The translations under genes and the position numbers were made by a program. DNA of 64,000 nucleotides. It comes from Albula goreensis (Eukaryota; Chordata; Actinopteri; Albuliformes; Albulidae). This document shows positions 46,155 through 58,852 of the stretch, in pieces. The notes under the pieces are model-generated. The model was not told where the DNA came from. It searched no databases and saw only the letters and a program-made list of their open reading frames with translations. Numbering within the stretch: position 1 is the first letter of the stretch; every line of letters begins with the position of its first letter. The stretch spans positions 14,743,501-14,807,500 of the forward strand of contig CM040745.1 of assembly GCA_022829145.1 (NCBI GenBank), read 5' to 3'.

Positions 46155-48610
46155 ATGCATTAGCCTGCTGTGACTCCACCCCTGGCCAAAATCCCTATTC
46201 TGAGTTCCATCCCTTATATGGGAGGGGGGCTCTTGTGCTTTTCCCTGTTCTTTATATTACACAAAAATAGATAACACTCTTCCAGGAAGGACTTCCTTCA
46301 GTTATCACTGAGGTGATAAGATTTGTTTTGCAACATTTATATATTTCAATATCTTTAGGATATAAATCTATGACAGAAGGTATTTACTTACGGAATGCTA
46401 AATTATTGATAATATCAACACTAACAGGAACCTGACTTTTAATCATTCCTGTCATTTGTTTCCCTCAGTTTAAAAAAGATCATGTTAGCCTCATTCATTA
46501 CATAATGGACAGACATTCAGTTGGTGACCACATAATGAAATGTGTCAGGCTTTGGGGGGAGAGTACAAAAACCTTGATCATTCTGGGTAATGAACATAAA
46601 GACTACCTTGATAAAACAGCCTTGCATAAACATCACTTTGGATTTTCAGTGCTCAGTGGTACCTCTCCACTGTGGAAATGCCTTCATCACTCAGGGTATT
46701 CAGCAGTATTATCTCCGGTTTCTGAGAGGGGCGGGAGATCTGCCCATGCTAGTCAGACAGGCACAGCCGAGACCCGCCAGCTGTCATTCCTCTGCACAGA
46801 ACATTCTAGAGTGCATCCCAGTACGAAGCACAAGGTAGTAACTCAGTTTGCTGGCGATTAGATTAAGTTACTATTCCCAGTCTGCTGCACCAATCTAATT
46901 TTCTTTTGTGGTTTCCGGCACTGATACAAAATGCATAGGATGAATCAGAGATGGGAGTAAGGACAAAGCACGCACTTACAAGCCTTTGGGATCTTCTTCC
47001 CCCCCACACCTAGGTCTTAGTACCCCAACCCCTCAGTATTACTGTCTCTGTCTTTCTCTCTATCAATTAGGTGTCCAGAGATTACCTTATGTATCACTTA
47101 AAAAAGCACATAAATATTTTGGATTCCTGGCAGAAATTAGAATGCGATAGCAGTGAATTGATAACTTCTTGTGTCCCACTTTTGGACCAAGCAAAACACA
47201 TAATGGTTTTTATTAATGCACATTTTGTGACTCATGGTGCAGAATGACTTTCTGTTGTTGGAGAGAAATTAGCCTAATCTGATCAGTGGCAGAGGTTAAC
47301 ACCCACCCTCTGATGGCAGTTCATATTACAGTGGATTTTCCAAAAGCAGTTCAAATTAACAGATGAATGAAGTTTGTATAATGCGCCTAATCATGTGAGT
47401 GCTTTTTGCTATCAGGTCGGTGATGTGGTCGATCAAACTCCTCTATAGGGGCTGGGCCTTTGCTCCTCTGGGGCACGCAGTGGTGGGGGGGGGACAAAGG
47501 ACAGGCCATGCTAGGCCAGCGCCAGCATCAGCAGTAACGCTCCTCCTTTCGCCATGTCCTCACTCACCGCACCTTACACAACAGGGCCCTCTGAACGTGG
47601 CTGGCCTCGTGCCATTGAGGAAAGGGTGCCTTAGGGCTGCAGCTCATTGCAGCAGGGCTCTTTACACACGTCCGAAAGGGAGACAGCGCTACAGAAGAGA
47701 GCTCTCGCACTGCAGCAGAGCAGGCAGCCATTACATCCCAGAATTTGCTTAAACACGACACGTGTATTCAATAAATGAAAAGTTTTCATCAACGTGTTCT
47801 GAAACATTATAGAGAGGCATTAGCAAAATGCATGGGCCATCTCCTAGCTTGTCAAGAAACTATGCTAATAAGATTTTTACATATTTAAATCAATATAAAA
47901 TATATGAGGTTACAGCAAGTCTTACCATAACTATACCCAAAAATGCTATGAATATGCTGCACCAGTCATGTCAGCCACAATGCCTGACAACTGTATTGAA
48001 CACAAGAAACATTAAAAAAGGGTTGCCAAATCCTTAGAGACAAAATGGCAAAAACAAAACAAAATTAACTAGCTGCAGAAATAAAGCTACCCTGACTGCC
48101 ATCAGAAAAACACTCACACAAAATAAAAAATACAGTGTTCTGGAGCTGGCTTGCCCATACTACCTAAATTAACTACCAAAAATGAAAAATTTCCATGCTG
48201 CTCTAGGCCAAAAAAAAAATGTATAAAGAAAAAAGTCAAACATACAAAAGAAAACTCAAATGTGGTGCTTTTGAAGCACCGTCCACTGCACACGTCACAC
48301 AGAGTCACATCAGAGGCTCAAGGGCTGGAGTGATGAGAGGCTTCCATTTATCCTGCTGCAGCATGTGCATCACATCAGCCACTTAACCAGCAGACAGAGC
48401 AGGAGCGACTTGTTTCGATGACAATTGTTCTCTTTTGGTATGGTTACAATTTTATAAAACAATAATACTAATGCTATAATACTAATACTACTACTAATAA
48501 TTTATATATACATATATGTGTATATGCAATGTGCAACATTGTTAACCACTGACAGGAAAGGGTATGTATACTACTGGGACAGCATGCTCCCTGTGCCTGC
48601 TGAGATGTAT

Positions 48611-48687
48611 TTAATTAGTACTTGTGTTGTAGGACTCTATTGGAACTCATTAATTAATTGATTATTCCTCTGAATGTAATTAATTAG
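48611..48687. promoter_or_regulatory. homeodomain-site cluster (TAATTA-rich)
   Basis: Within 77 bp there are TTAATTAG (48611), TTAATTAATTGATTATT (48650-48666) and TAATTAATTAG (48677-48687), followed by ordinary GC-balanced sequence. The density of TAAT cores resembles conserved developmental enhancers, but AT-rich chance is possible. Confidence 0.35.
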
Positions 48688-50821
48688 AGATCAGCTCTGG
48701 GACACAGTCCCACCCACATCCCAGATGTTCCTCAGCAGCTGCCCCTGAAAAATTCATATTGTACACTCAGTTAGGGTATGCAAACCCCTCTCAAACTGTG
48801 CTTTTCATCCCAGTAAATGTAAAAATGAGCAATGGTTAAAAATAATCACTAGTGGCATTTTATATGAAAAAATATTATTTTCAATTATAAGATTGATTTA
48901 GAATAAGATAAATTGGTGGAATCATTTCCAAGGCCACATTTCCAAAGACCTACCTGTCAATTCCAATTGGAATAAATGGAACATCCACAGCCATCTGCAT
49001 TGCATGTCTTAGATATAACATCACCACTGTTTCAAGAGCTATTGGAAATGAAGCAGCAATTCATTTTTAATATGGGAATGTTTAGTAGTTATGCAAAAAT
49101 GTTCCTAAAATACTGACATCAGTAATACATTGTGTTGAGCACATGCGGCAGAATGGCAGTACAAGGCCAGATGCAGCAAACTCCTCCTCTTGTTGGCTAA
49201 TACTATGGCTAAGACTCAAGCCAAGTGACCATCTCGTGCTCATGCCAAGCACCTTCACCAACCATGCAGCCCTGTGCCAGGCTTACACCTCTCTTCTTTC
49301 AGCCCTGTGAAAACAATGCAGATGTCCATCAACATTCAGGATATAACCAATATTTTCTCACCAATTGTTTTTTGAAGCTAATTTTTTCCCACTATAGCTT
49401 TAAAAACAGCCAAGTGTAAGGGGGAGTATATAATTGTATGAGTGAAAGTACTCATTATAAACAAGTAAAACAAAAAATAACTTTTAATACACAAAGGTGA
49501 TGATAAAAAATATGTCCCCTGTCCACCATAACAATCTCATCATTAATTTATGGGATTTGACATTTTGACATTTTCTAAAATGAAATAAACACCATACACA
49601 TTTTAACTATTTAGTTTTAATTAGCTGTAAAGGTTTATTAATCTGTAAACTGTGATAAAATTACTTTTAGTGAAACAAAAATGCTACATATTTGTCAGAC
49701 AAATTTAACTTGTCATTGTTATTACTAAAGTGAGATTTCTCTTTTGTCCTATGAAATATCTATGCTTCATGTAGAGCTGTCTCTTAAAGTCTTATTTATA
49801 GATGTCCATGTTAATGAGAATTCTGTGAGCATCTGGACACCAGGCTGCACAGCAAAACATGAGGGCTGTTTGAATCAAAGATTCTGTGCAAACAGCTGAG
49901 GCTCACCAGCAGTCTCCCTGATCAATGCATGCCCACTGTTACCATAACCTGAACCTCCCTCATTTGCAACATGCACAGCGGCTTCCTGTTTTGGCTTCCG
50001 CCGTGTCCATGGAAGGGGGATAGAGGAGGGGAAATGAGAGAGAGAGTGAGAAAGACAGATAAAATCATTTTAAGCCTGTAGCTATCTCTCCTTTAAATAC
50101 CGACTAACAGCAAGGTAGGTTGTTCAAGTTTGAGTTCTGTTTTTACTTCATTTATTTGATCACTTTATTTGACATAGTTTGTGCAATGCTGCACAAAGTA
50201 TTGCCCCAGTGGCAATAATAATAACATGTATTCTCTCTGTGCAATATGGCATCCGTCCAAAAATTGCATCAGTAATTAAAACAAGATATTTTTAGAAATA
50301 AAAATAAGTATAATTACAATAATGCTTATCCTTTGAACTCCCCACAATTGCAACAGAATGAGTCAAAGACTTCAATAAGATTATGTAAAAATGTAAATTT
50401 GCACTGATGAAATCCTCTGAAATTATTGCCCCAAGTAATGATGACTTACTGAATGCAATGTATTGCTGCAGAAAAGGTATTTAATGAAACATTGTATTCA
50501 GTGATATTTGTATGTAATGATACAGCAAAATTATATAACTATTACAATTAATGTGAATACTTTCAGCATGTTTTGGCAGTATTACCTTTCATTTTTGAGT
50601 GAAAAGCACACAGAAAGCCATAAATGTACCAACACACAAATATTCGAAAATAGTTTGTCCTCCTTATATAAGCACATACAAAATGACATATATTTCTTAG
50701 ATTTTAAGACTTATGTCATATTTGCTAATACAACAATACATACACACACACACACACGCACATACATACTTCCTCATGACAGATTTCAGTATCATGGGCT
50801 GGATGTGCATACTATGTAAGC

Positions 50822-51200
50822 TCAATTAGTGGGCTGAGGGTGAGAGGATTGCCTCCTCCTTCTGTGAGCGGGAGCCTCATCCTCTGATTCACAGGAAGCA
50901 TAAGTGCAGGGAAAATAATCAACTAAATAGCCAGCACTGGTGTGCAGCCACCCATCCATCACTGTCTGAGTCTGCCTCACCAGCCGCACCTCGGCTGGCC
51001 CGGCATCGCCTGGCTAAACGGTGACGTACCATGTGTCATTTTTAAATGACACTCTCGTAAAGAATTAACGGGACACCATGAGGGAACGCTGGCAGTGGTT
51101 TGTTAGCATGACGGATGGCCTAGTCAGGGCAGCGTTTCCCTGCGAGCAGATCGGACAGTCGGGATAGGTAATGTCGCCCATCAGGTAAACAGCGGAAGCA
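50822..51200. promoter_or_regulatory. GC-balanced island with CRE and 9-bp palindrome
   Basis: This 380-bp block is richer in CpG than its surroundings and contains GGTGACGTACC (51020-51030) followed by a perfect inverted repeat, GTGTCATTT-TT-AAATGACAC (51033-51052). It looks like a candidate conserved noncoding element. No reading frame is preserved through it. Confidence 0.35.
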
Positions 51201-53269
51201 ACATCTACCACATGTGCACCACTGTACACACTGAGTGATCTATGGCTCTCATCCAGGTGATTTATTCACTGGCATGCTCAATTTCAGTTTTATATTCTTT
51301 TTTGATGTACAGTGTCTACATGTGTACATGAAGCGAGAATGGATGAAGGACTAACTACATGTTACAAAGAGAATTGCATTGAATGTATCTCCTTTTCTTT
51401 TAACTTCAGCATTTGCAGTATTCCAATATCAAGACAGCAGCTGAGTCCGAGGTGTACCAGACCTGACCAGCTGTATTAGTCCAGTTACATATTAAGAATC
51501 ACAACTAAACTTTAGTGAGTGCTCTTGTCCTCCTCTTCAGTGCAATTCCATTTAAATATAAAATATATTTAAATATTGCTACTATTTATTACAAAAAGGC
51601 ATAAAGCAGTGGGATATTTGACACGTTGATTAACAGTGCAGTCTTTGGCAGTCAGTTTTTCACTGAATGGCCTATTTGGGGACCTTGAATTGTTTCAGAG
51701 CTGGATCTTTTTTATGTCTTGTTAACCACACAGGTCATTCTATTCTCTCCAAAGCCCAAAAATATTATCACCAAAGAGAATGTTGATTAATTCTATCACT
51801 AGTTTTATCATTTCAACTAATAATCATGATTTATTTCTCTTCAGACAACACTTTGTCTTTTTGTCTTCAGACAACACTTTTTTACTTTTATTTTCCATAC
51901 AAGTATTCCCATAGCTGATAACAGCTACATGATTAATTCTTAACCATTTGTTGGAATATGACCATGTATTTGAATTTTTCAAAACTCTTCATGAATTTCT
52001 GAAAGAAATCTGTGAAAAACATTTTAGAATATTTTAGTCCCAGGTGTCTAAAATGCTTATAATGAACTGTTCCGGAGTAAAATCATAAATTGTCTCCCAT
52101 GTGCTCCATTCGTTATTTGTGAGTAACACTCCACTAATGATGTGTTCCATTTCATCTTCAGCAGCTGGTCACCCATGGAGACAAACAGCCCATACAGAAA
52201 CATGTTTTACCTCAGTCCTGCTGCTGGTGTCTGCATGCACAGAGTCCCTCTGCTCATAGAGGAGGGAACCTACAGCACACGCTGAACCCATAGTGAATCA
52301 CCGAGCTGGAAGGGCTAAATTTATGACAGGCACAATGCAACTCAACATCTCAAGCTTGCTCCAAGGACTGCCTCCCTACCGGAGCTTTGTGCATTAACTA
52401 AATCAATTTAAGAGATGGCTCAGGCTCCTTGCCTTCACTGTAATGTAATTTGTGCTTTGAAGGTCATCAGGGTTCAGTGCTGAAGCCAGTGATTTTGTTA
52501 TTGTTACCGTGACCAGACTCCTAGCTGTCAATTTAGCAGTGAGGAAAACAAAACCCATCAACAGCTTTGTAAATTGTCACGATACAATTTTAGAGGAAAG
52601 TAAAATAGAAATTTCTGTAATATGTATCTGGTCATTATCAGTGGAAAAAATCAACTTTTTATATCAGTTGAATAATTGGGGTTCCTGTCATGATGCTTTC
52701 CTATTTCCAAACATTTTCAGTTTCTGTTCATTGCTGTTGTACTCTGAGCAATAGCCATGCCTGATACTGAAAGCTTTGCACCTGATAGTCAGTCGTGAGT
52801 ATTCGTCATGATGCCAAACCACAAAGTTGTGTTGAGAAGAATTAACAATAAGTGATTTTTTCATAGTCACGATAATGCCTAAAACAATAATGTAAAAGTT
52901 TAACTTGCTTAAAGCTTGGCCATTTATATTTTTGAGCCTCTACATCAGTTTTCACTTAAAACTACATGGTGCTAGCATGCATTTGCAAAATAAATTATGA
53001 GTCTATACATTTGGCCAATAACAGTTTCTCTGTGTCGCAAAAAGAAAACATAAACAACTGAGCAGCAATTAAGGATAATATTCTGAGCTAAAACTGAACA
53101 TCAGCAACATGAAATCAGTGCACAAAAATGGTGCCAAATTCATGCTCAGTCCCTCTCTCTTTTCCCAAGTGTGTCTGCAGAGCTCCTGCTCAGCACCTCT
53201 CCATTTCAAACACAAATAGATGAGAATGAGCCCCTGTCACTCATATTTTGTGCCCAACATAAACACACC

Positions 53270-53680
53270 TGACGGCTGCTGCCATAGAAGACGCAAAAGG
53301 CCCACCGCGTGTTAATCAGCAGTGAGTGATTGAGAGGGCCCGTCACAGAGGCCCTCGACCTCAACGAAACCACACCGTGCACATGGTAGTTAAGGCAAGG
53401 TTGTCACTCCTTTTTAGGTGATGTAGATTTAGAGGCAGCAAATGTCCCATTGAGCAGCACTGTTATTCTCCCTTCGCCAGTGTATGTGAGCACAGAGGAT
53501 GGAGGGCTCGCTGGTAGAGCAGGTGGTCTCTGTACAAACACAAGAGCCCCCTACATTAAACTGGGCAATACATGCCTCTGATTAGATCAATTAGAGCAGA
53601 GCCCACTGCTGTGGGTACTTGTAATCAGCTCATCAGACACCCACAATGCAATCAGCTGCTGTCTGAGAGATTGTTATGTG
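53270..53680. promoter_or_regulatory. candidate conserved noncoding island
   Basis: A balanced-composition block contains repeated TAATCAGC and CAATCAGC motifs (GTTAATCAGCAGTGAGTGAT near 53310, GTAATCAGCTCATC near 53620, GCAATCAGCTGCTG near 53650) and AGATCAATTAGAG at 53585. The recurrence of AATCAGC suggests a shared factor site. This is inference from composition and motif repetition only. Confidence 0.3.
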
Positions 53681-54908
53681 GTGCGTCAACATAATCCTGT
53701 ACTACACTAAAGCTAGAAACACAGAGCTGTTGCACAACAAACAGTATCAAACAGTTCAGGTATTCTTCTTAGAAATTAGTCTGTTATCATTCAAATAAAC
53801 CATTAAAATGCATCCATTCTTTGAAGTATTTTTTTATTTTAACTGAGTTCTTGGTCCCTGGAAAAAGTGACCCTTCCAAATAAATGGAGAGAAATATTGA
53901 TTGTCTGTCTGCTGGTGTTGGCTGATCAGGTGGGGATCAGACTCTGGCTGCTGTTTAGTTTCTTGCCTGCATTCAGGAGGACGATAAGTGGCAAAGCCAA
54001 GGGATGAGTGAATGGCCCTCGATACCTCAGACACTGGGAAAACAGAGATGAGAAATCGATAGCTGGTTAATGAGAGGTAAGTTAGCCTGTGGGTTACTGC
54101 CAATCCTTCGTCACTGATGGGGTGGCGGGATCGGCACACTGACACACAGACATAGGGCTTTGTGTTAGACCTGATACAAATATGTAATATGTTCTATTTA
54201 ATGTGAACAAACTTACCCAAGAATAAAATTGTATCAACTGCCCTTGGAATAACTGATTATTTCTGAAATAATGCTCATTCAGGAAATTAATTGGTCCATT
54301 TTTGCACCTCTCCTCCTTTGTTCTGTGAGTCCCTCAGAGTGTGAAATTGTAAATGAGAGATTATTAAAAGTGGCACCAACTCATACACTGCTAAACTCAT
54401 ACACTGCCACATGAAAATGACAATTTTAGTCATTTTTTCAGGTTCACTCACTTTCATGTGGATTGATGGAAACAGACACAGGAATGGCCAGAGAATTTCC
54501 TGATCGTTCCTGTTATTCAGTATCGCTCAACTCTGTTGTGCAATGCAAAATGGCAACTAGCTAGCTTCATAGTCATGGGCATATACATCCAAGGTAGGAA
54601 TAGTGCTTTTTTGCCCTTGTGAACTAATTTTAGGTTACATTTTGTGCATTTCTTGGACAATTTTATCAGGAAAACCTGTCTTTTTGGGAGACAAGACAAA
54701 TATTCGGTGACTTTGCTTGCTCTTGGTTGCTTTAATGTTTAGTGTCATGGAGACCAATGTTATACCATGCCTCTTCTTGACTTCTCTCACTGATCAGAAG
54801 TACTGGAGCAGCTTTCAATGTTTTTCACTTTTCAGGTGGAAAACCTGAGCTTCAGAGATGAAAGTACTTCCAACATCTTTGCTCCATCCAAATAAAATAA
54901 AGACAATG

Positions 54909-54933
54909 ATTTGCATGGTTATACCATGCAAAT
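54909..54933. promoter_or_regulatory. palindromic double octamer (POU) motif
   Basis: ATTTGCATGGT-TAT-ACCATGCAAAT is a perfect inverted repeat with 11-bp arms and a 3-bp centre. Each arm carries the exact octamer ATGCAAAT recognised by POU factors, facing each other. By chance such a structure is unlikely; binding is inferred. Confidence 0.5.
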
Positions 54934-56289
54934 TTATTCAATTTATTTAACCCATTCATTTAACCAATGAAATGTTCGTTTTTAAATGGGCCCATTGTGA
55001 GCCCGTGTACACAAAGGTTCACAATGCCAGAGGAGAAATGAACAGAAACCAGGGAGTGGGACAGAGAGAGAGAAAGACTGGGGAGTGAAATGTTGTGACT
55101 CTCTTGGGAAGACCTGACAAATAGAGCTTCATCACCAGGCTTTTCTTCTGCTACCTGAGTCGTGAAGATTGCAGCTCAAAGTGATGAACAGACACATAAA
55201 CCTAAGGATCAGTCTTAAACCTCTGTTATTATGACAGTGTTTTTGCTTGTTGTTTTTTGGAGGTTGTCAGCGTGAAATTAAACAGTGATACCTTTAATTG
55301 GATATTGCAGCACTGTTTTTAAAAAGGTTTTTTTTTCTTAGACCTGATTAAACCCCTTTAACCTTTCATTGTCACCACTCAATTTCCCCTGCCGATAGTT
55401 CTATGGTTTAATGGCACCATTATAAAACACCTGTTCCCCAAATGTTTCTACTGTAAGAATGCTATATATTATGTCTTTATCATCATCAGTTTGATGTATT
55501 TTGTATTGTCATAATAGTTGTCATTGCATCAACTTGAGAAAAACAAACAAAAATACACCTGTAACCTGTTCTGCAGAGGATACTTCAGTTATATACATTA
55601 ATATAATTGGACACTTAAGCGGCTGCAATAGTTCCAAATCAATATAAACTGACACACCACAGAAATCTGAGTTTCAAATAAATGTCATAACCAATTATTC
55701 ATTTGAAAAATGTCATTGATATACCTTAATGTATTGTATAACTACACTTAAGCATTCTGTATCCTATGCAACCTTTCATCTGGAACATGATTTCTGAGAC
55801 TAAAGGCCTTCAGGAAGCATTCCTTTCATTTGTGACGGTACCCATAAGACCGTTTACGGAAATGGCAGATTCCAATCTCCATTCCCGCTCTTTTTAATAG
55901 GCCCTGGCGGTAAGGCAGGAGCCATCTGGATCAAGACTGTTCCTTTCCTTAACCTGCACAGTTATCCAGCAAGGTTCAGTGAGAGGCAATCTGATTAAAC
56001 CATATCTCCTTCCTCAGGGAGATAACACCCATGCACTCATATCCTAAAATGGTTCCTCTGCAAGGTCTAGCCAGAGAATGGGCTGTCCTGGTCGAGCGAT
56101 ATTTACTGCCCATTATGAGGCTAGAGGATAAAATAATCAAACGGTTTGTTCCAATAAACTTTCTGGCTCTCCTGACTGATAATGAACCAGTGTGAGCTGC
56201 AGGGGAGGCTATTTCAGGACCAGGCCAGGAGAGAACGAGTGTAGTCTGGCCACTGTGTTAAATCAGAGTGGAGTGGAGATTGATCAGCC

Positions 56290-56480
56290 AAGCCACGGCT
56301 CATTGGCCCCTGCTGTGGAGCAGGACTCTTGAGCGAGGCAAGGGGTAGGCTTGTGATGGGGGCGTAGTGTGGAGGGGGTGGGGGCTGATTGATCTACTCA
56401 AGGGGACACATGTAAGCTAATTTAGAGGGTTTGAGGGTAATTGGACTGAGAGCTCGACCACTTACTACAGAGACGAAAAG
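56290..56480. other. candidate noncoding island, G-rich
   Basis: A block with CCACGGCTCATTGGCCCC, a G-rich centre (GGGGGCG...GGAGGGGGTGGGGG) and AAGCTAATTTAGAGGG / GGGTAATTGG homeodomain-like sites. It differs from the AT-rich flanks. No coding potential is seen. Confidence 0.25.
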
Positions 56481-58718
56481 CAGGGGCTGCAGCAGCACGT
56501 CCTCCTACGTTGCTGTTTTCAGCTCGAATGGGGTGAGTGTTCTCTCCAAGGGCAGCGTCAGAGCAAAATGTTATATATGGATTTTCTTATATATATAAAA
56601 AGGTCATTCTCATTCATTTCATAAAAATTGAAGAAATGCTTAATAGCATTAAAATAATTATAATTGTTTTAGAGAGAACTGAAGTTAATTGCAATTGAGA
56701 GACCTAATAGCTAATAGTTACATGTGAATTTCAAGTCTGTGACAGACATACCTTCAACCACTTAATCATGTGCAGTAGTGCAAATCTGGGCTTATCTTTC
56801 CCTAGCTCATAACATCAGGGGGAAGAATAGGCCATACCTCACTCATTTTCAGAGTATGTCAACACCAAGAAAGAGGGGCAGGCCAAAGCAATAGGATAAG
56901 GACAGGAGAGTGATTGCTGCAGCGTTAGAATAACATCCCCCCACTCCCCATGGCTGGAGCACACTTCCTGGCTCCTGGAGAAAAAAAATAAACGACTGTT
57001 CAGCTTTTAATACTCACAGCTCTGTTGGTGATAAATCTGAGAGTTATTAATGGCCTTGTCTTATAGCTCTCTCGCTAATAAACTTCCCTGTACAGCCTGG
57101 GGGAGGCTGAGCTGGCTTTCTGTAGCAAAAACTCAGTGCTTTGATACTTGGCTCAGCTAGACTGAGTTTGGCATGGCTCAGGTAAACTCATTGCCACATA
57201 GCACATCCCAGCCAAGAGCAACGGAAAGTGATACAGAGTAGTGGTTTGGGGGCTGGTGGTTTTAATCCCCATGAGGATCATTGACATGATCTGCCTCTCA
57301 TCACTGCATGTTACCAAAACTGTTCCTGTCAATTTGTTCAGTTATAAATTAATTATGTGTTAATGTACACAGAAAATTATAGGGAGAGAACAAAAACATG
57401 AGTGAAGGATTTTGGTGGTTTTATAATGACGTAGGGTGAAATTTAATTCCATGTTTTGGGTGCAGTCATACCCACAAAGAAAGCAAGACCACTGTAAATC
57501 CTTACTTGTTGATATAATATTATCATCATCATCTCATATTAAACCATTTCTTTCCTCCAATGAAGGGTGTCTTGCAAGATCAGGAGGTCCCTGTCCACAG
57601 GGCTTGAGCAGTCCCATATCGTTTGAGGATCCTGACCTTAATGTGAGCCATCTGTACTGGCTTTCCCAGGCACCAATCAAGCATTCTGGAACAATGCCAG
57701 AGATAGCTACTTCTAACAACTACAAAGACAGAAGCTGACTTCTGTGTAAATGAGTGATTTCATATTCCTCCAGCAGAATTCCAGACTCTGGCAGACTGTG
57801 CTATGATGTGTGCTGGCCTTGCTGGCAACATGTGATGGCTTTAGGTTAAAGGGGCCATTTTTATAGATGTGTTTATGCTGTTTTTTCTATGGTGCTCTGT
57901 GGATATTCATTGTATTCTACGTGTGCTATAGTAAGCTACTATGAATATATATGTTGTTATGTCAAACATTGAAAAATAGCACAAATGCTTATTTATGGGT
58001 TCTTATCTTTGTTAGCAAGAGAAGGCGTCCTGCCAGTAGCTGCACAGTAACCATGCGAGGGGTGGTTTTACCTCTTTAGCTTAAGGTTTAAGGGTGGCAT
58101 TTGTTTTGTTTCAGCTGCAGTCCTCTGACAGCAAGGCTAGAGGCAAGGCTTCAATGGCCATGACACACCATCAATATCAGCCACAATTCAGCATAAGAGT
58201 GGTGCACTAAAATGAATGAATCAGACGATCCATCCACTGCAGTCCAGCTGCCCTCCGCTTTTCAACACTTTGTTACAAAGACTTAAAATATGATTTTTTT
58301 TCTCAATTTACAGGAGATTTTGTATCAAAGTGTTCGCAAGGTTTATTTTGGCTTATTTTTTTGTTTTTGGATTTATTAAGTACTTTATGTATTGAGAAGG
58401 AACAGAAATTAAACATTCAAAACCCTAAAGCACAAGGAGCCAAATCCAAACATGAGTTATGGGCTTCGTAATTACATTGTTATCTGAATTCTGATCTGGA
58501 ATCAGACCTCAATAGCGAAACAATTTTGTCTTGCTGTGCATGTTATATGTGGTTAAATACATTAAATGTGATCTTGACTAATTTAAATTGAAATGCACAC
58601 AATTCCTGTTTTATTTTATGTAATTATCACATTATCAAACTAAATATACAACTTGTGAACTCTCACCAACTTTCCGGTGGGTATTGGATGACTCTTCATG
58701 CCAACAATGAAGAAGAAG

Positions 58719-58754
58719 TCTCTCTCTTTTCTCTTTCTCTCTTTCTCTCTAACT

Positions 58755-58846
<92 letters not shown>
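58719..58846. repeat. (CT)-rich plus (CA)n compound microsatellite
   Basis: A TCTCT/TTTCTC pyrimidine tract (58719-58755) runs into about 45 CA units (58756-58846), with further CT repeats after it at 58861-58874. The pyrimidine stretch could form triplex DNA. Confidence 0.95.

Positions 58847-58852
<6 letters not shown>

Noticed and set aside
47399-47752. 117-codon plus frame, Arg/Ala/His-rich
   Set aside because: No family signature, no splice context and biased composition from a local GC-rich patch.
51851-51880. Local direct repeat TTCAGACAACACTTT
   Set aside because: Two close copies only. A minor slippage or local duplication with no further structure.
53834-54145. 103-codon minus frame
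   Set aside because: No recognisable domain. Length is within chance for 36 kb on six frames, and no neighbouring exons join to it.
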